Assembly (NCBI GenBank): GCA_041389725.1
Contig: JAWKRG010000002.1
Coordinates: forward strand, 1,364,001 to 1,428,000
Direction: 5' to 3'
From: Polyangiaceae bacterium
Lineage (GTDB): Bacteria > Myxococcota_A > Polyangia > Polyangiales > Polyangiaceae
Length of the DNA stretch: 64,000 nucleotides
Within the stretch, counting starts at the first letter, position 1. Each line of letters opens with the position of its first letter. This document shows, in pieces, positions 51,805 to 60,124 of this stretch. The position numbers and the translations under genes are program-made. The notes beneath the pieces are model-generated. The model did no database searches, was not told the DNA's origin, and saw only the letters and a list, made by a program, of their open reading frames with translations.

Positions 51805-52926
51805 TCAACGCACCGCGCGTTGGTAGGCGGCGAGGGCCGACGGGTCGTCCATCGAGCCGTGATGGTGCACCTGGCGAAAGCCCACGTCGTGGATGCGCTG
51901 GAAGTAGCGGGTCGTACGAAACGCAAGGGGCAGGCGCTGATCCCCGTGCACTAGCTCGCCACGCTCACGCCCCACGAACACAGCGTGCTCCCCGTCACCG
52001 AATTGGGTGACGTCGTAGTACTCGACCCACACACGCGCAGGACCTTCGAAGACACGCCGGTACAATGCTCGGATTTCGCCAAGGCCTCGAACGATGCCGC
52101 CGAGCGGATTGGCAAGCAGGATGGACGCATCCGGCGCCCACACCTTCTCGAGCACGGTCAGAGATCGCTGGTTGAACGCGTGGTAGAAAGTTTCCAGCAT
52201 GGCGCGTGCGCCGTCGGCGCCAGCGGCCTCGTCGCTGCGATCCCGCGCTGCCCTGCCGAATACGCTTGCCAGCGGCGTTCCTACAGCCGCGGGTTCCGGC
52301 TTCGGGCGCGTCCAGTGCGCAGGAAATGTCCGCTCGAAGTAGGGTTGGCGCTCGACCAACCCTCGCCGTGCGAGTAGGGCCGGCGAAGCCAATGCGACTG
52401 CCCCGTGTCCGGGCGCGCGGTCATCGATGCGCGCCAGCATGGCAAGCAGTGGGTAGACCGCGAAGTCCGCCACACTAATTTCGCCTTCGGGCGCGTTCAG
52501 GGCCGCAGCCTCGCGCGCGATGGCCGCCTTGGCTTCACGCACTTTCACTTCGTCAGGCGCCCGCCCGGGATGAAACACCAACTGCTCGGCCAAGGCACGG
52601 ACGGCGGGGTACAAGTAGGCAGCTGCCTCGGCGGTGATGCGCTGAGCTCGCGCTCGAGCTTTCGGCTCGCTGGGCCAGAGCCTCGGGCCGTCGAAGGCGT
52701 GCTCGATGTAATCGATGATGGCGGCGGATTCGTAGAGACTGAAGTCGTCGCTGACGACCGCCGGCACCTGGCCGCGCGGATTGACCTGGAGGAACTCCGC
52801 CGACGCGAGATCACCCGAGTCCCGCGACAGACGCCGAAGCTCGTAGCTCACCCCCCGGTGCTCCAGCGCCAGCTGCACCTTCCACGCGAAGGGAGAGCCG
52901 GGCACGGTGTACAGCACCAGTGACAT
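51805..52926 (-). CDS. GST and NTF2-like (SnoaL) fusion protein
   Basis: 373 aa from ATG 52926. Residues about 1-200 are a glutathione S-transferase: thioredoxin-fold start LVLYTVPGSPFAWKVQLAL with Ser/Pro site, ESAAIIDYIEHAF (glutathione gamma-Glu contact) and the all-helical C-domain. After a linker, residues about 245-373 form an NTF2-like cone (MLETFYHAFNQRSLTVLEKVWAPDASILL...VEYYDVTQFGDGEHAVF). The pairing in one chain is not a common architecture. The start overlaps the SDR gene stop by one base (TGATG). Confidence 0.8.
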   Translation of the reverse strand: MSLVLYTVPGSPFAWKVQLALEHRGVSYELRRLSRDSGDLASAEFLQVNPRGQVPAVVSDDFSLYESAAIIDYIEHAFDGPRLWPSEPKARARAQRITAEAAAYLYPAVRALAEQLVFHPGRAPDEVKVREAKAAIAREAAALNAPEGEISVADFAVYPLLAMLARIDDRAPGHGAVALASPALLARRGLVERQPYFERTFPAHWTRPKPEPAAVGTPLASVFGRAARDRSDEAAGADGARAMLETFYHAFNQRSLTVLEKVWAPDASILLANPLGGIVRGLGEIRALYRRVFEGPARVWVEYYDVTQFGDGEHAVFVGRERGELVHGDQRLPLAFRTTRYFQRIHDVGFRQVHHHGSMDDPSALAAYQRAVR

Positions 52927-53618
52927 CACCAGCGCTCCCCGTAGGGCCGAGCCTCGACTTCGAACGACCACGCGGACTCATGCTGATGCGCGAGGTGAAA
53001 CACCGTGTTCGCAACCGCGTCGGGTTGAACGAAAAACTCATCAGGACGATCCGGCAGTTCGGCGCGCAGCCAGGGTAGGTCGACGATGCCATCGATGATC
53101 ACCAGCGCTACGTGGATGCCGCCGGGCCACAGCTGACGCGCCATGGACTGAGCCAGTGCGCGTTGGGCCGCCTTCGCCGGCGCGAAAGCAGCGGTCTTGG
53201 GCATGCCACGGAGCGAAGCAGTAGCGCCCACCAGCACGATGGCGCCATGGCCAGCTGCTTTCATCGCGGGGATCACCTCACGGCTGGCAACGAAAGCGCC
53301 CAGCGCGTTGACGCGCCAAGCGCGCTCGAAAGACTCGTCACTCAGCTCTTCGATGTCGCCCCAAACGCCTGGGCCGGCGTTGTAGACCAATACCTCGGGG
53401 TCGCCGAGTTCGCTGCGAATACTGGCAAAGGTGGCGCGAATGGACTCGGGGTCTTCCAGATCGCACACGAACCCCCGCGCGAGCTCCAAGCTCGCGTGCG
53501 CATTCGGTCGTCGTGCCAACAGCGCCACGCGGTAGCCCTCGTCGAGAAACCGACGCGCGATGGCGTGACCATTGCCCGGGCCTGCGCCAGCAACGACGCA
53601 CAGAGGTGCGTGAGTCAT
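52926..53618 (-). CDS. short-chain dehydrogenase-like protein with altered catalytic residues
   Basis: 230 aa. Rossmann fold with the cofactor loop GAGPGNGHA (12-19 region), NAG motif VYNAGPG, and the helix SKA-like segment. In the catalytic region GATASLRG ... TAAFAPAKAA, the usual Ser is Ala132 and the usual Tyr is Phe145, while Lys149 is kept. The fold is SDR but classical hydride-transfer chemistry is doubtful; a subset of annotated SDR proteins shares GATASLRG...FAxAK. Starts inside an overlap with the MAPEG gene (ATGA) and ends overlapping the GST gene start. Confidence 0.82.
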   Translation of the reverse strand: MTHAPLCVVAGAGPGNGHAIARRFLDEGYRVALLARRPNAHASLELARGFVCDLEDPESIRATFASIRSELGDPEVLVYNAGPGVWGDIEELSDESFERAWRVNALGAFVASREVIPAMKAAGHGAIVLVGATASLRGMPKTAAFAPAKAAQRALAQSMARQLWPGGIHVALVIIDGIVDLPWLRAELPDRPDEFFVQPDAVANTVFHLAHQHESAWSFEVEARPYGERW

Positions 53619-54028
53619 GTCGCGGCCCCAAAGACGGCGACGGCGACCGTCACCTGCGCTCCGAAGCCGACGAGAAAGGCCAAGGTCCGCAGCAGAGGAA
53701 TGCCCGCGGCGTAGATGACGACGTGGGCGAGGCGCGCGAAGAAGTACACCGCGGCGGCAGTGGCGGTCGTTGCGGCGCTGGCGCCCAGCACGTGTGCTGC
53801 GATGACCAAGGGCGCAAAGACGACTAGATTCTCGACGGCGTTCTGATGCGCCCACATCAAGCGGTCTGCCCACGCCGCCCGCGGGCGCTGGTCGTGGTTG
53901 GGGTTCCGCAGCGCAGGCCAGACGCCGTGCTCGAGGATGCGATTGACGATGTAGGGCATCCACATCACGGCGGTCAAAAGGACGCTGGCGGCGAGCCACC
54001 AGAGCGCGGACGACTGGGACGAGTTCAT
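53615..54028 (-). CDS. MAPEG-family membrane protein
   Basis: 137 aa from ATG 54028, with GAGGAA ribosome site. Four hydrophobic segments (SSALWWLAASVLLTAVMW, the central VVFAPLVIAAHVLG, VYFFARLAHVVIYAAGIPLL, LAFLVGFGAQVTVAVAVF), and the typical MAPEG motif RLMWAHQNAVENLVVFAP (RxxxxxxNxxEN). MAPEG proteins are integral membrane glutathione/eicosanoid enzymes; in bacteria their substrate is mostly unknown. First gene of an overlapping MAPEG-SDR-GST operon, so a thiol/glutathione-linked role is likely. Confidence 0.85.
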   Translation of the reverse strand: MNSSQSSALWWLAASVLLTAVMWMPYIVNRILEHGVWPALRNPNHDQRPRAAWADRLMWAHQNAVENLVVFAPLVIAAHVLGASAATTATAAAVYFFARLAHVVIYAAGIPLLRTLAFLVGFGAQVTVAVAVFGAAT

Positions 54029-54155
54029 GGGTTGTTCCTCGGGTTCAGCTGCGAAGAGCACCGATCCGGCGCGGAGTGCACCGGTTCAGCGATGGGTAGA
54101 ATCGTCCTGGAGACCAGTAGTAACAATGTCGCATACCACTGATCTATTATCTGAT

Positions 54156-54161
54156 TATACT
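54156..54161 (+). promoter_or_regulatory. -10 candidate TATACT, six bases before GTG 54168
   Basis: TATACT at 54156-54161 in an AT-rich patch (54141-54161), followed by six bases and GTG 54168. It indicates a leaderless start for the AraC gene at 54168. Confidence 0.6.
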
Positions 54162-54167
54162 GTTCAC

Positions 54168-55127
54168 GTGGACGAGACGGACGTTCTGAGCAGTGCGCTG
54201 GGCGCGCTCCACATCTCGGGCAGCCTCGTGCTGCACCACGTGTACCGAACGCCCTGGGCCATCCAAGTACCGAGCTCCTCGGAACTCGCGCTGCTCACCG
54301 GCGCTCCGCCGGACGCGCGGGTGGTGGCGTTTCACTTCGTCGAACGCGGGGAGCTGACGCTCACGACGACGGGCGTGCCAAAGAAGAACGTATGCGCCGG
54401 CGAGCTCGTCGCATGCTTCGGCGGGGCGGATCATCACCTCACCCGCGGTCAGGACGCACCCATCGTGCCGCTCGCGGGGATCCTCGCAGGACACGCGAGC
54501 CCTCCTCACGGCGACGACCGGCCGGAATCCACTCGCCTGCTCTGCGGCGTCTTCGTGCTCCGGGACACTTCCCTGAATCCACTGTTGGCCGCATTGCCAC
54601 CGGTCGTCCACGCCAGCATGACGGAAGACGACCTGGAGCTCTTCGCACGAGTGCTACGACGTGAACTGCGTCACGCCGGCAACGCCTCCAGCTTCATCAT
54701 CGATCGCGTGCTGGAGATGCTATGCGCGGCCCTGGTTCGAGACCAGATCACCAAGACCAGTGAGGATGCGGTCGGACTGCTTCGGACCTTGAAGGACCCG
54801 CGCCTCTCCCGCGCGCTCGAGCAGGTACACAAGGCCCCGGCCGCACCGTGGACCATCGACAGCCTGTCGAAGTCCGCAGGTCTCTCCCGCTCGCGCTTCT
54901 CCGCTCGCTTTCGCCAACTCGCGGGGGTGGCCCCGATGGTGTACGTCACGCGCTGGCGCATGAACGTCGCCGCGCGCATGCTGCGTCGAACCGAGCATTC
55001 CGTCGCCGAAATCGCCGGTTTCGTGGGCTACGAAAGCGTTCCGACCTTCACGCGTGTCTTCAAGCGTTACCTCGGAGACTCCCCGGGTCGCTTCCGCGAC
55101 GTCGTGCGACAGGGAGCAACCTCGTGA
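54168..55127 (+). CDS. AraC-family regulator with cupin-type sensing domain
   Basis: 319 aa from GTG 54168, chosen because residues from MDETDVLSSALGALHISG match the usual N-terminus of this family and a TATACT hexamer sits six bases upstream; ATG 54126 would include the promoter. N-terminal cupin-like domain (about 1-190: VVAFHFVERGELTL, GELVACFGGADHHLTRG), then the AraC helix-turn-helix pair (about 220-315: WTIDSLSKSAGLSRSRFSARF, FVGYESVPTFTRVFKRYLG). Divergent from the MAPEG-SDR-GST operon, so it probably controls it. ATGA-like overlap (GTGA) with the next gene. Confidence 0.85.
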   Translation: MDETDVLSSALGALHISGSLVLHHVYRTPWAIQVPSSSELALLTGAPPDARVVAFHFVERGELTLTTTGVPKKNVCAGELVACFGGADHHLTRGQDAPIVPLAGILAGHASPPHGDDRPESTRLLCGVFVLRDTSLNPLLAALPPVVHASMTEDDLELFARVLRRELRHAGNASSFIIDRVLEMLCAALVRDQITKTSEDAVGLLRTLKDPRLSRALEQVHKAPAAPWTIDSLSKSAGLSRSRFSARFRQLAGVAPMVYVTRWRMNVAARMLRRTEHSVAEIAGFVGYESVPTFTRVFKRYLGDSPGRFRDVVRQGATS

Positions 55128-56008
55128 CGTACTCGATCTCCACCAAAGCCGACGGCACCTTCTTTCGCCATGAGCTGGAGCCTTTGGGCGTCACGCTCCT
55201 GGACCGGCACCTGGAGCCAGCGAGCGCCACGGTTACTCCTGCGGGTGACGACTACGACTGCGCCGTCTCACTGCCGACTCGCCGTCTCGCCATCGGCTAC
55301 TGGGCCAGCGCCGACTTGACGATCCATGACCTCGATACGGGCAGAGCGTTGCGTTCCTATCCCGTTCGAAGGGTCGCTCCTCTTGCTGCCTTCAGCTCCT
55401 CGGGGCGCCAGCTTCTCCTCCAGACGGGGCCGCGCGTCGTGCTACTCGATCTCGACAGCGGCGAACCGCATCCGCTCGTCGACGTCCACGCGCTCGACCG
55501 GCTCGTGCGGACTCCAGAACCCGATGAGGTCATCCTCGCATCCGCCCGAAAGGACGAGTTCCTCCGCCTCTCTCTCGCTACCGGCGACCTCACGCGGATC
55601 CCCGTCTCGCTCGGGGCCGCGGTCGTGGACGTGAAGGTTCGACCACACACCGCTCAACTGGTGGCGATCACTCGCAAGAAGGCAGTGGTGTGCCTGGACG
55701 CCTCCAGCTTTGCGATCCGCTGGACCACGGATCTTCGAAAGGTCATCGGCAAAGACCACTTGGGAGTCGGCCAGTTCTGCGGAGACGGCTCCCTCTTCGG
55801 CTGCGCAGTCGCCGCCCGAGACCACAACTACACCGTGGTGCTCAGCGCCGAGAACGGCTGCATCCTCGACCGCTTCGACGACGTCGAATACGGCCACCCC
55901 CACGACGGGACGACCGTGAGAAGCAGCGAGTCGATCGGCGGCAGCCCCAGTTTCAGCTACTTGGATCTCGCAACCGGCACCGTCGGCGCCGTCGAACTCG
56001 GCGGTTGA
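55124..56008 (+). CDS. beta-propeller-like cytoplasmic protein
   Basis: 294 aa from GTG 55124, four bases overlapping the AraC gene stop. Repeats with strand-loop-strand pattern and DxxTG turns (DLTIHDLDTGRALRSYPVRR, VVLLDLDSGEPHPLV, LRLSLATGDLTRIPV, SYLDLATGTVGAVEL), as in WD40/YVTN-type propellers, but no consensus WD. No signal peptide. Co-translated with the AraC regulator; could report regulator state or bind its ligand, which is speculation. Confidence 0.7.
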   Translation: MTYSISTKADGTFFRHELEPLGVTLLDRHLEPASATVTPAGDDYDCAVSLPTRRLAIGYWASADLTIHDLDTGRALRSYPVRRVAPLAAFSSSGRQLLLQTGPRVVLLDLDSGEPHPLVDVHALDRLVRTPEPDEVILASARKDEFLRLSLATGDLTRIPVSLGAAVVDVKVRPHTAQLVAITRKKAVVCLDASSFAIRWTTDLRKVIGKDHLGVGQFCGDGSLFGCAVAARDHNYTVVLSAENGCILDRFDDVEYGHPHDGTTVRSSESIGGSPSFSYLDLATGTVGAVELGG

Positions 56009-56355
56009 GGCGGGGAGTTCATCCGCACATTTCGATCTGGGCGTGAGCAAGAGGCCCAGCCACCCGTGTTGCCCTGGCTGCGTCCGCGACGTCGTGCGTC
56101 GGCGAGTCGCACGATGCGCTCCACCAGGCGCAGGTGCCCTCGGCTCATCACACCGCGTGGCGCGCGCGCCTGTACCTCCGCGAAGAACCCATGAGCCGCC
56201 GTGGCACGAGCGCGCGTGTCTCCACCTTCAGCGCAGCGCAGGACACGCAAAGCGATGGCGCAGACCGACGATCGGGTGGCGCTCCTGCGAGATGGCAGCG
56301 CTCCCACGGTGCATGCTAGTGCTTCGCTGAGAACGCTTGGCCTAGGGAGACTCTC
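56009..56355. other. 347-base region without a supported gene
   Basis: On the minus strand an open frame gives a fairly natural-looking segment (HGFFAEVQARAPRGVMSRG, ERIVRLADARRRG), but it has no start with a ribosome-binding site and no recognisable fold. It may be a decayed gene remnant. AGGGAGA at 56344-56350 is the ribosome site of the gene that starts at 56356. Confidence 0.4.
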
Positions 56356-57753
56356 GTGAAGCTTGCATTCGTCCTTTTGCTTGGTTGCCTCATGGTTGCG
56401 TGCTCGAGTGACTCGCAGAGCAGCGAGCCGCAGCCACAGAAAGCCGTGCCCGTCGTGACAAGCGTCGGGGAGCCCAACGGTTCGCCCGCCAGTGGTGTGA
56501 TCGGACCGGCCGGCGGCAAGCTGCAATCGCCAGACGGCTTGCTTACCCTGACCGTGCCAGCGGGTGCGCTGGCAGCGGACACGACGCTCACGATCCAGCC
56601 CATCACCAACTTCGCTCCCGGCGGTATCGGCTCCGCCTACCGCCTTGGCCCCGAGGGACAGACGTTCGCCGCGCCCGTGACGCTGACGCACACCTACAGC
56701 GATTCGGACGTGGTGGGCAGCGCCGCCGAAGCGCTCGGCATCGCGTTTCAAACCAGCGATGGGCACTGGCAGTGGGAGACGAGTTCCAGCGTCGATCTCG
56801 GCGCGAAAACCACCGCTGTGAGCACGACACATTTCAGCGACTGGTCGATGGTGAAGGGATTCCAGCTCCTGCCCTCAGCCGCCAAGATTGCCGTCAGCGA
56901 CTCGATCCCTCTGCGCGTGGTCTTCTGCTACGTGCCCGAAGGAGGTTTCAGTCAGAAACCAGGTGTCAGCGAGGAGGACCTGGTGCGCCCCGGCTACGAC
57001 TGCGACAACACGGACGAGGAAATTGCACAGGTCGTGACGGCAGCAAAACTCGGCTCGTGGATGGTGAACGGCGTGACCGGGGGCAATGCGGCATCCGGAA
57101 CGATCACGAGCATAGGCAAGCAAAGCGCACGCTACGACGCCCCGACGGTGAAGCCGGACTCGAGCCACAACCCTGTCTCGGTGAGTGTGCAGGTAGATCT
57201 AGGCGCCACGCAGAAGACGCTCGTCACAGCTTCGATCGAAGTGACGGATCAGAGCGAGACCTACTCCGGCACGGTGACTGTCACGGGGCCGCTGACCAAA
57301 ACCTACCTTCCCGGTGCGTGGAACGTGAACCTTTCCGCGTCGGTCAAGCTGGCAGCGACGTCCGGAAGTCCTTCTTTCTTGGTGGTTCCCGCCGAGTCGA
57401 CCGCGACCATCGAGTCGCTGGACTACGACGCCAACGGCACTCACTGTGCGCTCGAGGGCGGCGCCACCGCCAGTGTGGCGAGCGGGGTGCTCATCACGCT
57501 GCCCACCCCCCCCTACCAATTCAGTGCGGTCTTCTCGTTCCAGCTCGTCCCTGCTGCTCAGTTCTACACCTGCACCGACTCGAGCGGCAGCCATCAGGAT
57601 GCCTCGGCGACCGTACAGCTGAATGTCGAATGCGACACGCCGTTCCTGCCGACCCCAGACCTTAGCCACCTGGAGGCCACCTGCACCACCAAGCCGCTGA
57701 CGACGACGGGCGGCGAGACCTTGCAGGCGAAGATCGTGCTCAACGCGCAGTGA
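56356..57753 (+). CDS. ZU5-like domain lipoprotein
   Basis: 465 aa, GTG start with AGGGAGA upstream. Signal peptide MKLAFVLLLGCLMVAC, lipobox Cys 16. Residues about 45-165 carry a ZU5-like module: GVIGPAGGKLQSPDGLLTLTVP, AGALAADTTLTIQPI, the Gly-Gly-x-Leu pattern of ZU5 domains in death-domain/ankyrin proteins. The rest is beta-rich with Cys pairs (YDCDNTDEE, CALEGG, CTDSSGS, CDTPF) and Thr-rich strands. Surface-exposed lipoprotein of unknown binding function. Confidence 0.75.
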   Translation: MKLAFVLLLGCLMVACSSDSQSSEPQPQKAVPVVTSVGEPNGSPASGVIGPAGGKLQSPDGLLTLTVPAGALAADTTLTIQPITNFAPGGIGSAYRLGPEGQTFAAPVTLTHTYSDSDVVGSAAEALGIAFQTSDGHWQWETSSSVDLGAKTTAVSTTHFSDWSMVKGFQLLPSAAKIAVSDSIPLRVVFCYVPEGGFSQKPGVSEEDLVRPGYDCDNTDEEIAQVVTAAKLGSWMVNGVTGGNAASGTITSIGKQSARYDAPTVKPDSSHNPVSVSVQVDLGATQKTLVTASIEVTDQSETYSGTVTVTGPLTKTYLPGAWNVNLSASVKLAATSGSPSFLVVPAESTATIESLDYDANGTHCALEGGATASVASGVLITLPTPPYQFSAVFSFQLVPAAQFYTCTDSSGSHQDASATVQLNVECDTPFLPTPDLSHLEATCTTKPLTTTGGETLQAKIVLNAQ

Positions 57754-57772
57754 TGTTCGGGCGACCTCCAGG

Positions 57773-58258
57773 CTAGGGCGCCTGGATACGCCCCGGCGTG
57801 CCGCTTGCGGAGTGGCAGCCGTTGCAGTCGCCATCGGTGATCTGGCCCGCCATGGCGCGGGATGCGCCGCCGTAGGCGACTTCTGCCTGCAGCGGGAACG
57901 TGAGGGTACCGCGATAACTGAAGTTGCCGGCGGAGTTGGCATCCAAGGTGACAGTGCGCCCGGTTGCATCGTGCAAGATGATCTGCGCACCCGCGAAGCC
58001 ATAGCAGGCATTCGCCTCATGCTCGCCACCGTAAACGGTACCCGCCACGTCGAAGCGCGGGCCTTCACCCTGATCGTGACACGCGATGCAGGCGTGGCCG
58101 GGCTGCATCAGAGGCGACTCGGCGTTGCCACCTGTCCAGCGCGTGCCGCTGGCGCAACTCGGATCCGGCGCGCTGGATGCTTCATCCTCGTGTTCCCCTT
58201 CGCCGGAACAGGCGCACACGGTCGCCATCAAGCAAAGCCAACCCAGGCGGATCCACAT
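57773..58258 (-). CDS. two-motif c-type cytochrome lipoprotein
   Basis: 161 aa from ATG 58258. Signal peptide MWIRLGWLCLMATVCAC, lipobox Cys 17. Two haem-c attachment motifs CIACH (about 55) and CNGCH (about 149) predict a dihaem protein, with a beta region between (GTVYGGEHEANACYGFAGAQI). Similar small multi-haem lipoproteins pass electrons in the periplasm or outer surface. Convergent with the ZU5 gene; no oxidase or dehydrogenase nearby, so its partner is unknown. Confidence 0.8.
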   Translation of the reverse strand: MWIRLGWLCLMATVCACSGEGEHEDEASSAPDPSCASGTRWTGGNAESPLMQPGHACIACHDQGEGPRFDVAGTVYGGEHEANACYGFAGAQIILHDATGRTVTLDANSAGNFSYRGTLTFPLQAEVAYGGASRAMAGQITDGDCNGCHSASGTPGRIQAP

Positions 58259-58377
58259 GCTGAGATAGTGTCCGAGCTCGCCCGGGGCAGGCACACCACC
58301 GACATCTGGCCCGGGATCACTCATGCGAGGCGGGAAGATGAATCGGGCGCGCCGCCTACGGCACGCAACGTGTCGAC

Positions 58378-59328
58378 TCACGATGCGGCGCAGTGAACCG
58401 CCCGGTACTGGCTCGGTGTCATCCCGAGTTCGCGCAAGAACGCCCGGTTCATGCGGGGCACGCTGCCGAAGCCGGCGTCCGTCGCCAGGGCTTTGAGCGG
58501 CAGATCCTGGGCGAGGAGCGCGCGAGCGTGCTCGACGCGAAGCTTGTCCAGCAGCCTGGCAGGTGTGGTGCCGAACAGCTCGAAGCAGCGACGGTGCAGG
58601 GTGCGCACTGATAGGCTCGCTTGTCGCGCCAAGCTCTCCACATCCGTGTGCAAATGAGATCGGGCCCAGCCGATCGCCGTCGCCAAGGTGTCTGCGCGCG
58701 TCGCCTGCGCCAAGAGTGCTGCGCTGAATTGGGACTGAAACCCCGGGCGACGTAGGTACAGCACCAGCTGGGAAGCGATGGCGTCGGACACGCTGCGGTC
58801 CGAATCCTCTTCCACCATGGCCAGCGCCATGTCGATCCCCGTCGTCACACCAGCGGAGGTCCACAGCTTTCCCTCTCGGAGGAAGATCGCGTTTCGATCC
58901 ACCCTGACTTTGGGGAACGCCCGCGCGAGCCGATCGCAGGCGGACCAGTGGGTCGCCGCAGCGTGCCCATCGAGCACGCCGATGCGCGCCAGCAAGAAAG
59001 CACCCGAGCACACGGAGCCGACGCGCCCCGCGACGCGAGCAGCGCGGCGCAGAAAGTCGAGCAGTAGTGGATCCGCCATGGCGCGACGCACGGCGCCTTC
59101 ATTCCCACCCGCGACCAACACGGTGTCCGTGGAGCGTGGGCGTACGGCGGACAAGTCGCGAGCGTCTAGTGCAATGCCAGAGCTGGTGTTCACCAAGCCA
59201 CCGCCCACGCTCAGCAGCTCCACCCGATACGAAAGTCCCTGCCGTGCCGCCGCAGCGAACACTTCCGCAGGTCCGGTCACGTCCAGGGTCTGGGCGCCTT
59301 CGAAGGCCACCAACAGCACGCGGGGCAT
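58378..59328 (-). CDS. GlxA-type transcriptional regulator (DJ-1-like plus AraC domains)
   Basis: 316 aa from ATG 59328 (MPRVLLVAFEGAQTLDV), chosen because TATTTT ends exactly six bases upstream on the minus strand. Residues about 1-195 are a DJ-1/PfpI-like domain (GRVGSVCSGAFLLARIG, DGHAAATHWSACDRL), residues about 205-316 the AraC double helix-turn-helix (ARQASLSVRTLHRRCFELFG, LATDAGFGSVPRMNRAFLRE). Divergent from the isonitrile hydratase-like gene, a common pairing in which the regulator controls the enzyme. Confidence 0.85.
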   Translation of the reverse strand: MPRVLLVAFEGAQTLDVTGPAEVFAAAARQGLSYRVELLSVGGGLVNTSSGIALDARDLSAVRPRSTDTVLVAGGNEGAVRRAMADPLLLDFLRRAARVAGRVGSVCSGAFLLARIGVLDGHAAATHWSACDRLARAFPKVRVDRNAIFLREGKLWTSAGVTTGIDMALAMVEEDSDRSVSDAIASQLVLYLRRPGFQSQFSAALLAQATRADTLATAIGWARSHLHTDVESLARQASLSVRTLHRRCFELFGTTPARLLDKLRVEHARALLAQDLPLKALATDAGFGSVPRMNRAFLRELGMTPSQYRAVHCAAS

Positions 59329-59334
59329 TGGCAG

Positions 59335-59340
59335 AAAATA
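59335..59340 (-). promoter_or_regulatory. -10 candidate TATTTT, six bases before ATG 59328
   Basis: On the minus strand TATTTT (59340-59335) is followed by CTGCCA and ATG. CTGGCA lies about 18 bases further up as a -35 with four matches. This decides the start of the GlxA gene. Confidence 0.6.
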
Positions 59341-59389
59341 GACGTTTATTGTCATGGCTGCCAGTCGTCCGTTGCCCCATGCTGCCCCC

Positions 59390-60070
59390 ATGACCCACGC
59401 CATCGGCATGCTTCTGTTCCCAGGAATGACCCAGCTCGACCTCACGGCCCCCTTCGAGGTGTTGCATCGGATCCCGGGGGCCCAAGTCCATCTGCTGTGG
59501 AAGGAGCGGGTGCCCGTGAGCGGGGGCCCGGGCTTCCACCTGACCCCGACCGACACCTTGGACGAGTGCCCTGCCCTCACGGTGTTGTTCGTTCCCGGCG
59601 GCTTCGGTCAGGAACGCTTGCAGAAGGACGACGCGGTCCTCGGCTTCCTTCGGGAACGCGGCAAGGACGCACGCTGGGTCACTTCCGTGTGCACGGGAGC
59701 GCTCGTGCTCGGCGCGGCTGGCCTGCTCGAAGACCATGACGCTACGACGCATTGGGCCTACGTCGATCGGCTCGCGGACTACGGCGCCCGCTATCGCCCC
59801 GGTCGTGTAGTCGTGGATCGCAACCGCATCACTGCCGGCGGCGTCACCGCGGGCATGGACTTCGCGCTCACCCTAGCTGCAGAACTCGCAGACGAGCGCA
59901 CGGCACGCCTGATCCAGCTCGGTCTCGAGTACGACCCTGCTCCCCCGTTCGACTCGGGACATCCGAGCCGCGCCGAGCCGGAACTCGTCGACCAACTCCG
60001 CCAGCTCTACTTCCAGCGACAGCGAGACACTGCAAAAGCAGACGCTCGTACCGGGACACCTCGAAACTGA
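59390..60070 (+). CDS. isonitrile hydratase-like DJ-1/PfpI protein
   Basis: 226 aa from ATG 59390. DJ-1/PfpI fold with LLFPGMTQLDLTAPFEVL, nucleophile Cys in VTSVCTGALVLGAAGLL and ATTHWAYVDRL, followed by RITAGGVTAGMDFALTLAAEL: the sequence order of isonitrile hydratase (InhA) family members, including QLGLEYDPAPPFD near the end. The family hydrates isocyanides to formamides. Divergent from the GlxA-type regulator. Substrate cannot be fixed from sequence. Confidence 0.85.
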   Translation: MTHAIGMLLFPGMTQLDLTAPFEVLHRIPGAQVHLLWKERVPVSGGPGFHLTPTDTLDECPALTVLFVPGGFGQERLQKDDAVLGFLRERGKDARWVTSVCTGALVLGAAGLLEDHDATTHWAYVDRLADYGARYRPGRVVVDRNRITAGGVTAGMDFALTLAAELADERTARLIQLGLEYDPAPPFDSGHPSRAEPELVDQLRQLYFQRQRDTAKADARTGTPRN

Positions 60071-60124
60071 CGCGCAGAACGCGAACCACGGTCACCGATC
60101 AGAGCGGGTCGTCCGCGTTCTCGC

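Noticed and set aside
54126..54167. ATG 54126 as start of the AraC gene
   Set aside because: Would place the AT-rich promoter-like TATACT inside the coding region; the family N-terminus aligns from GTG 54168.
56043..56330. Plus-strand frame in the 56009-56355 gap
   Set aside because: Arg/Pro/His-rich low-complexity translation with no start signal.
57773..59011. Extended reading of the dihaem cytochrome frame up to 59011
   Set aside because: The added part is antisense to the GlxA gene and lacks any motif; ATG 58258 gives a clean lipoprotein signal.
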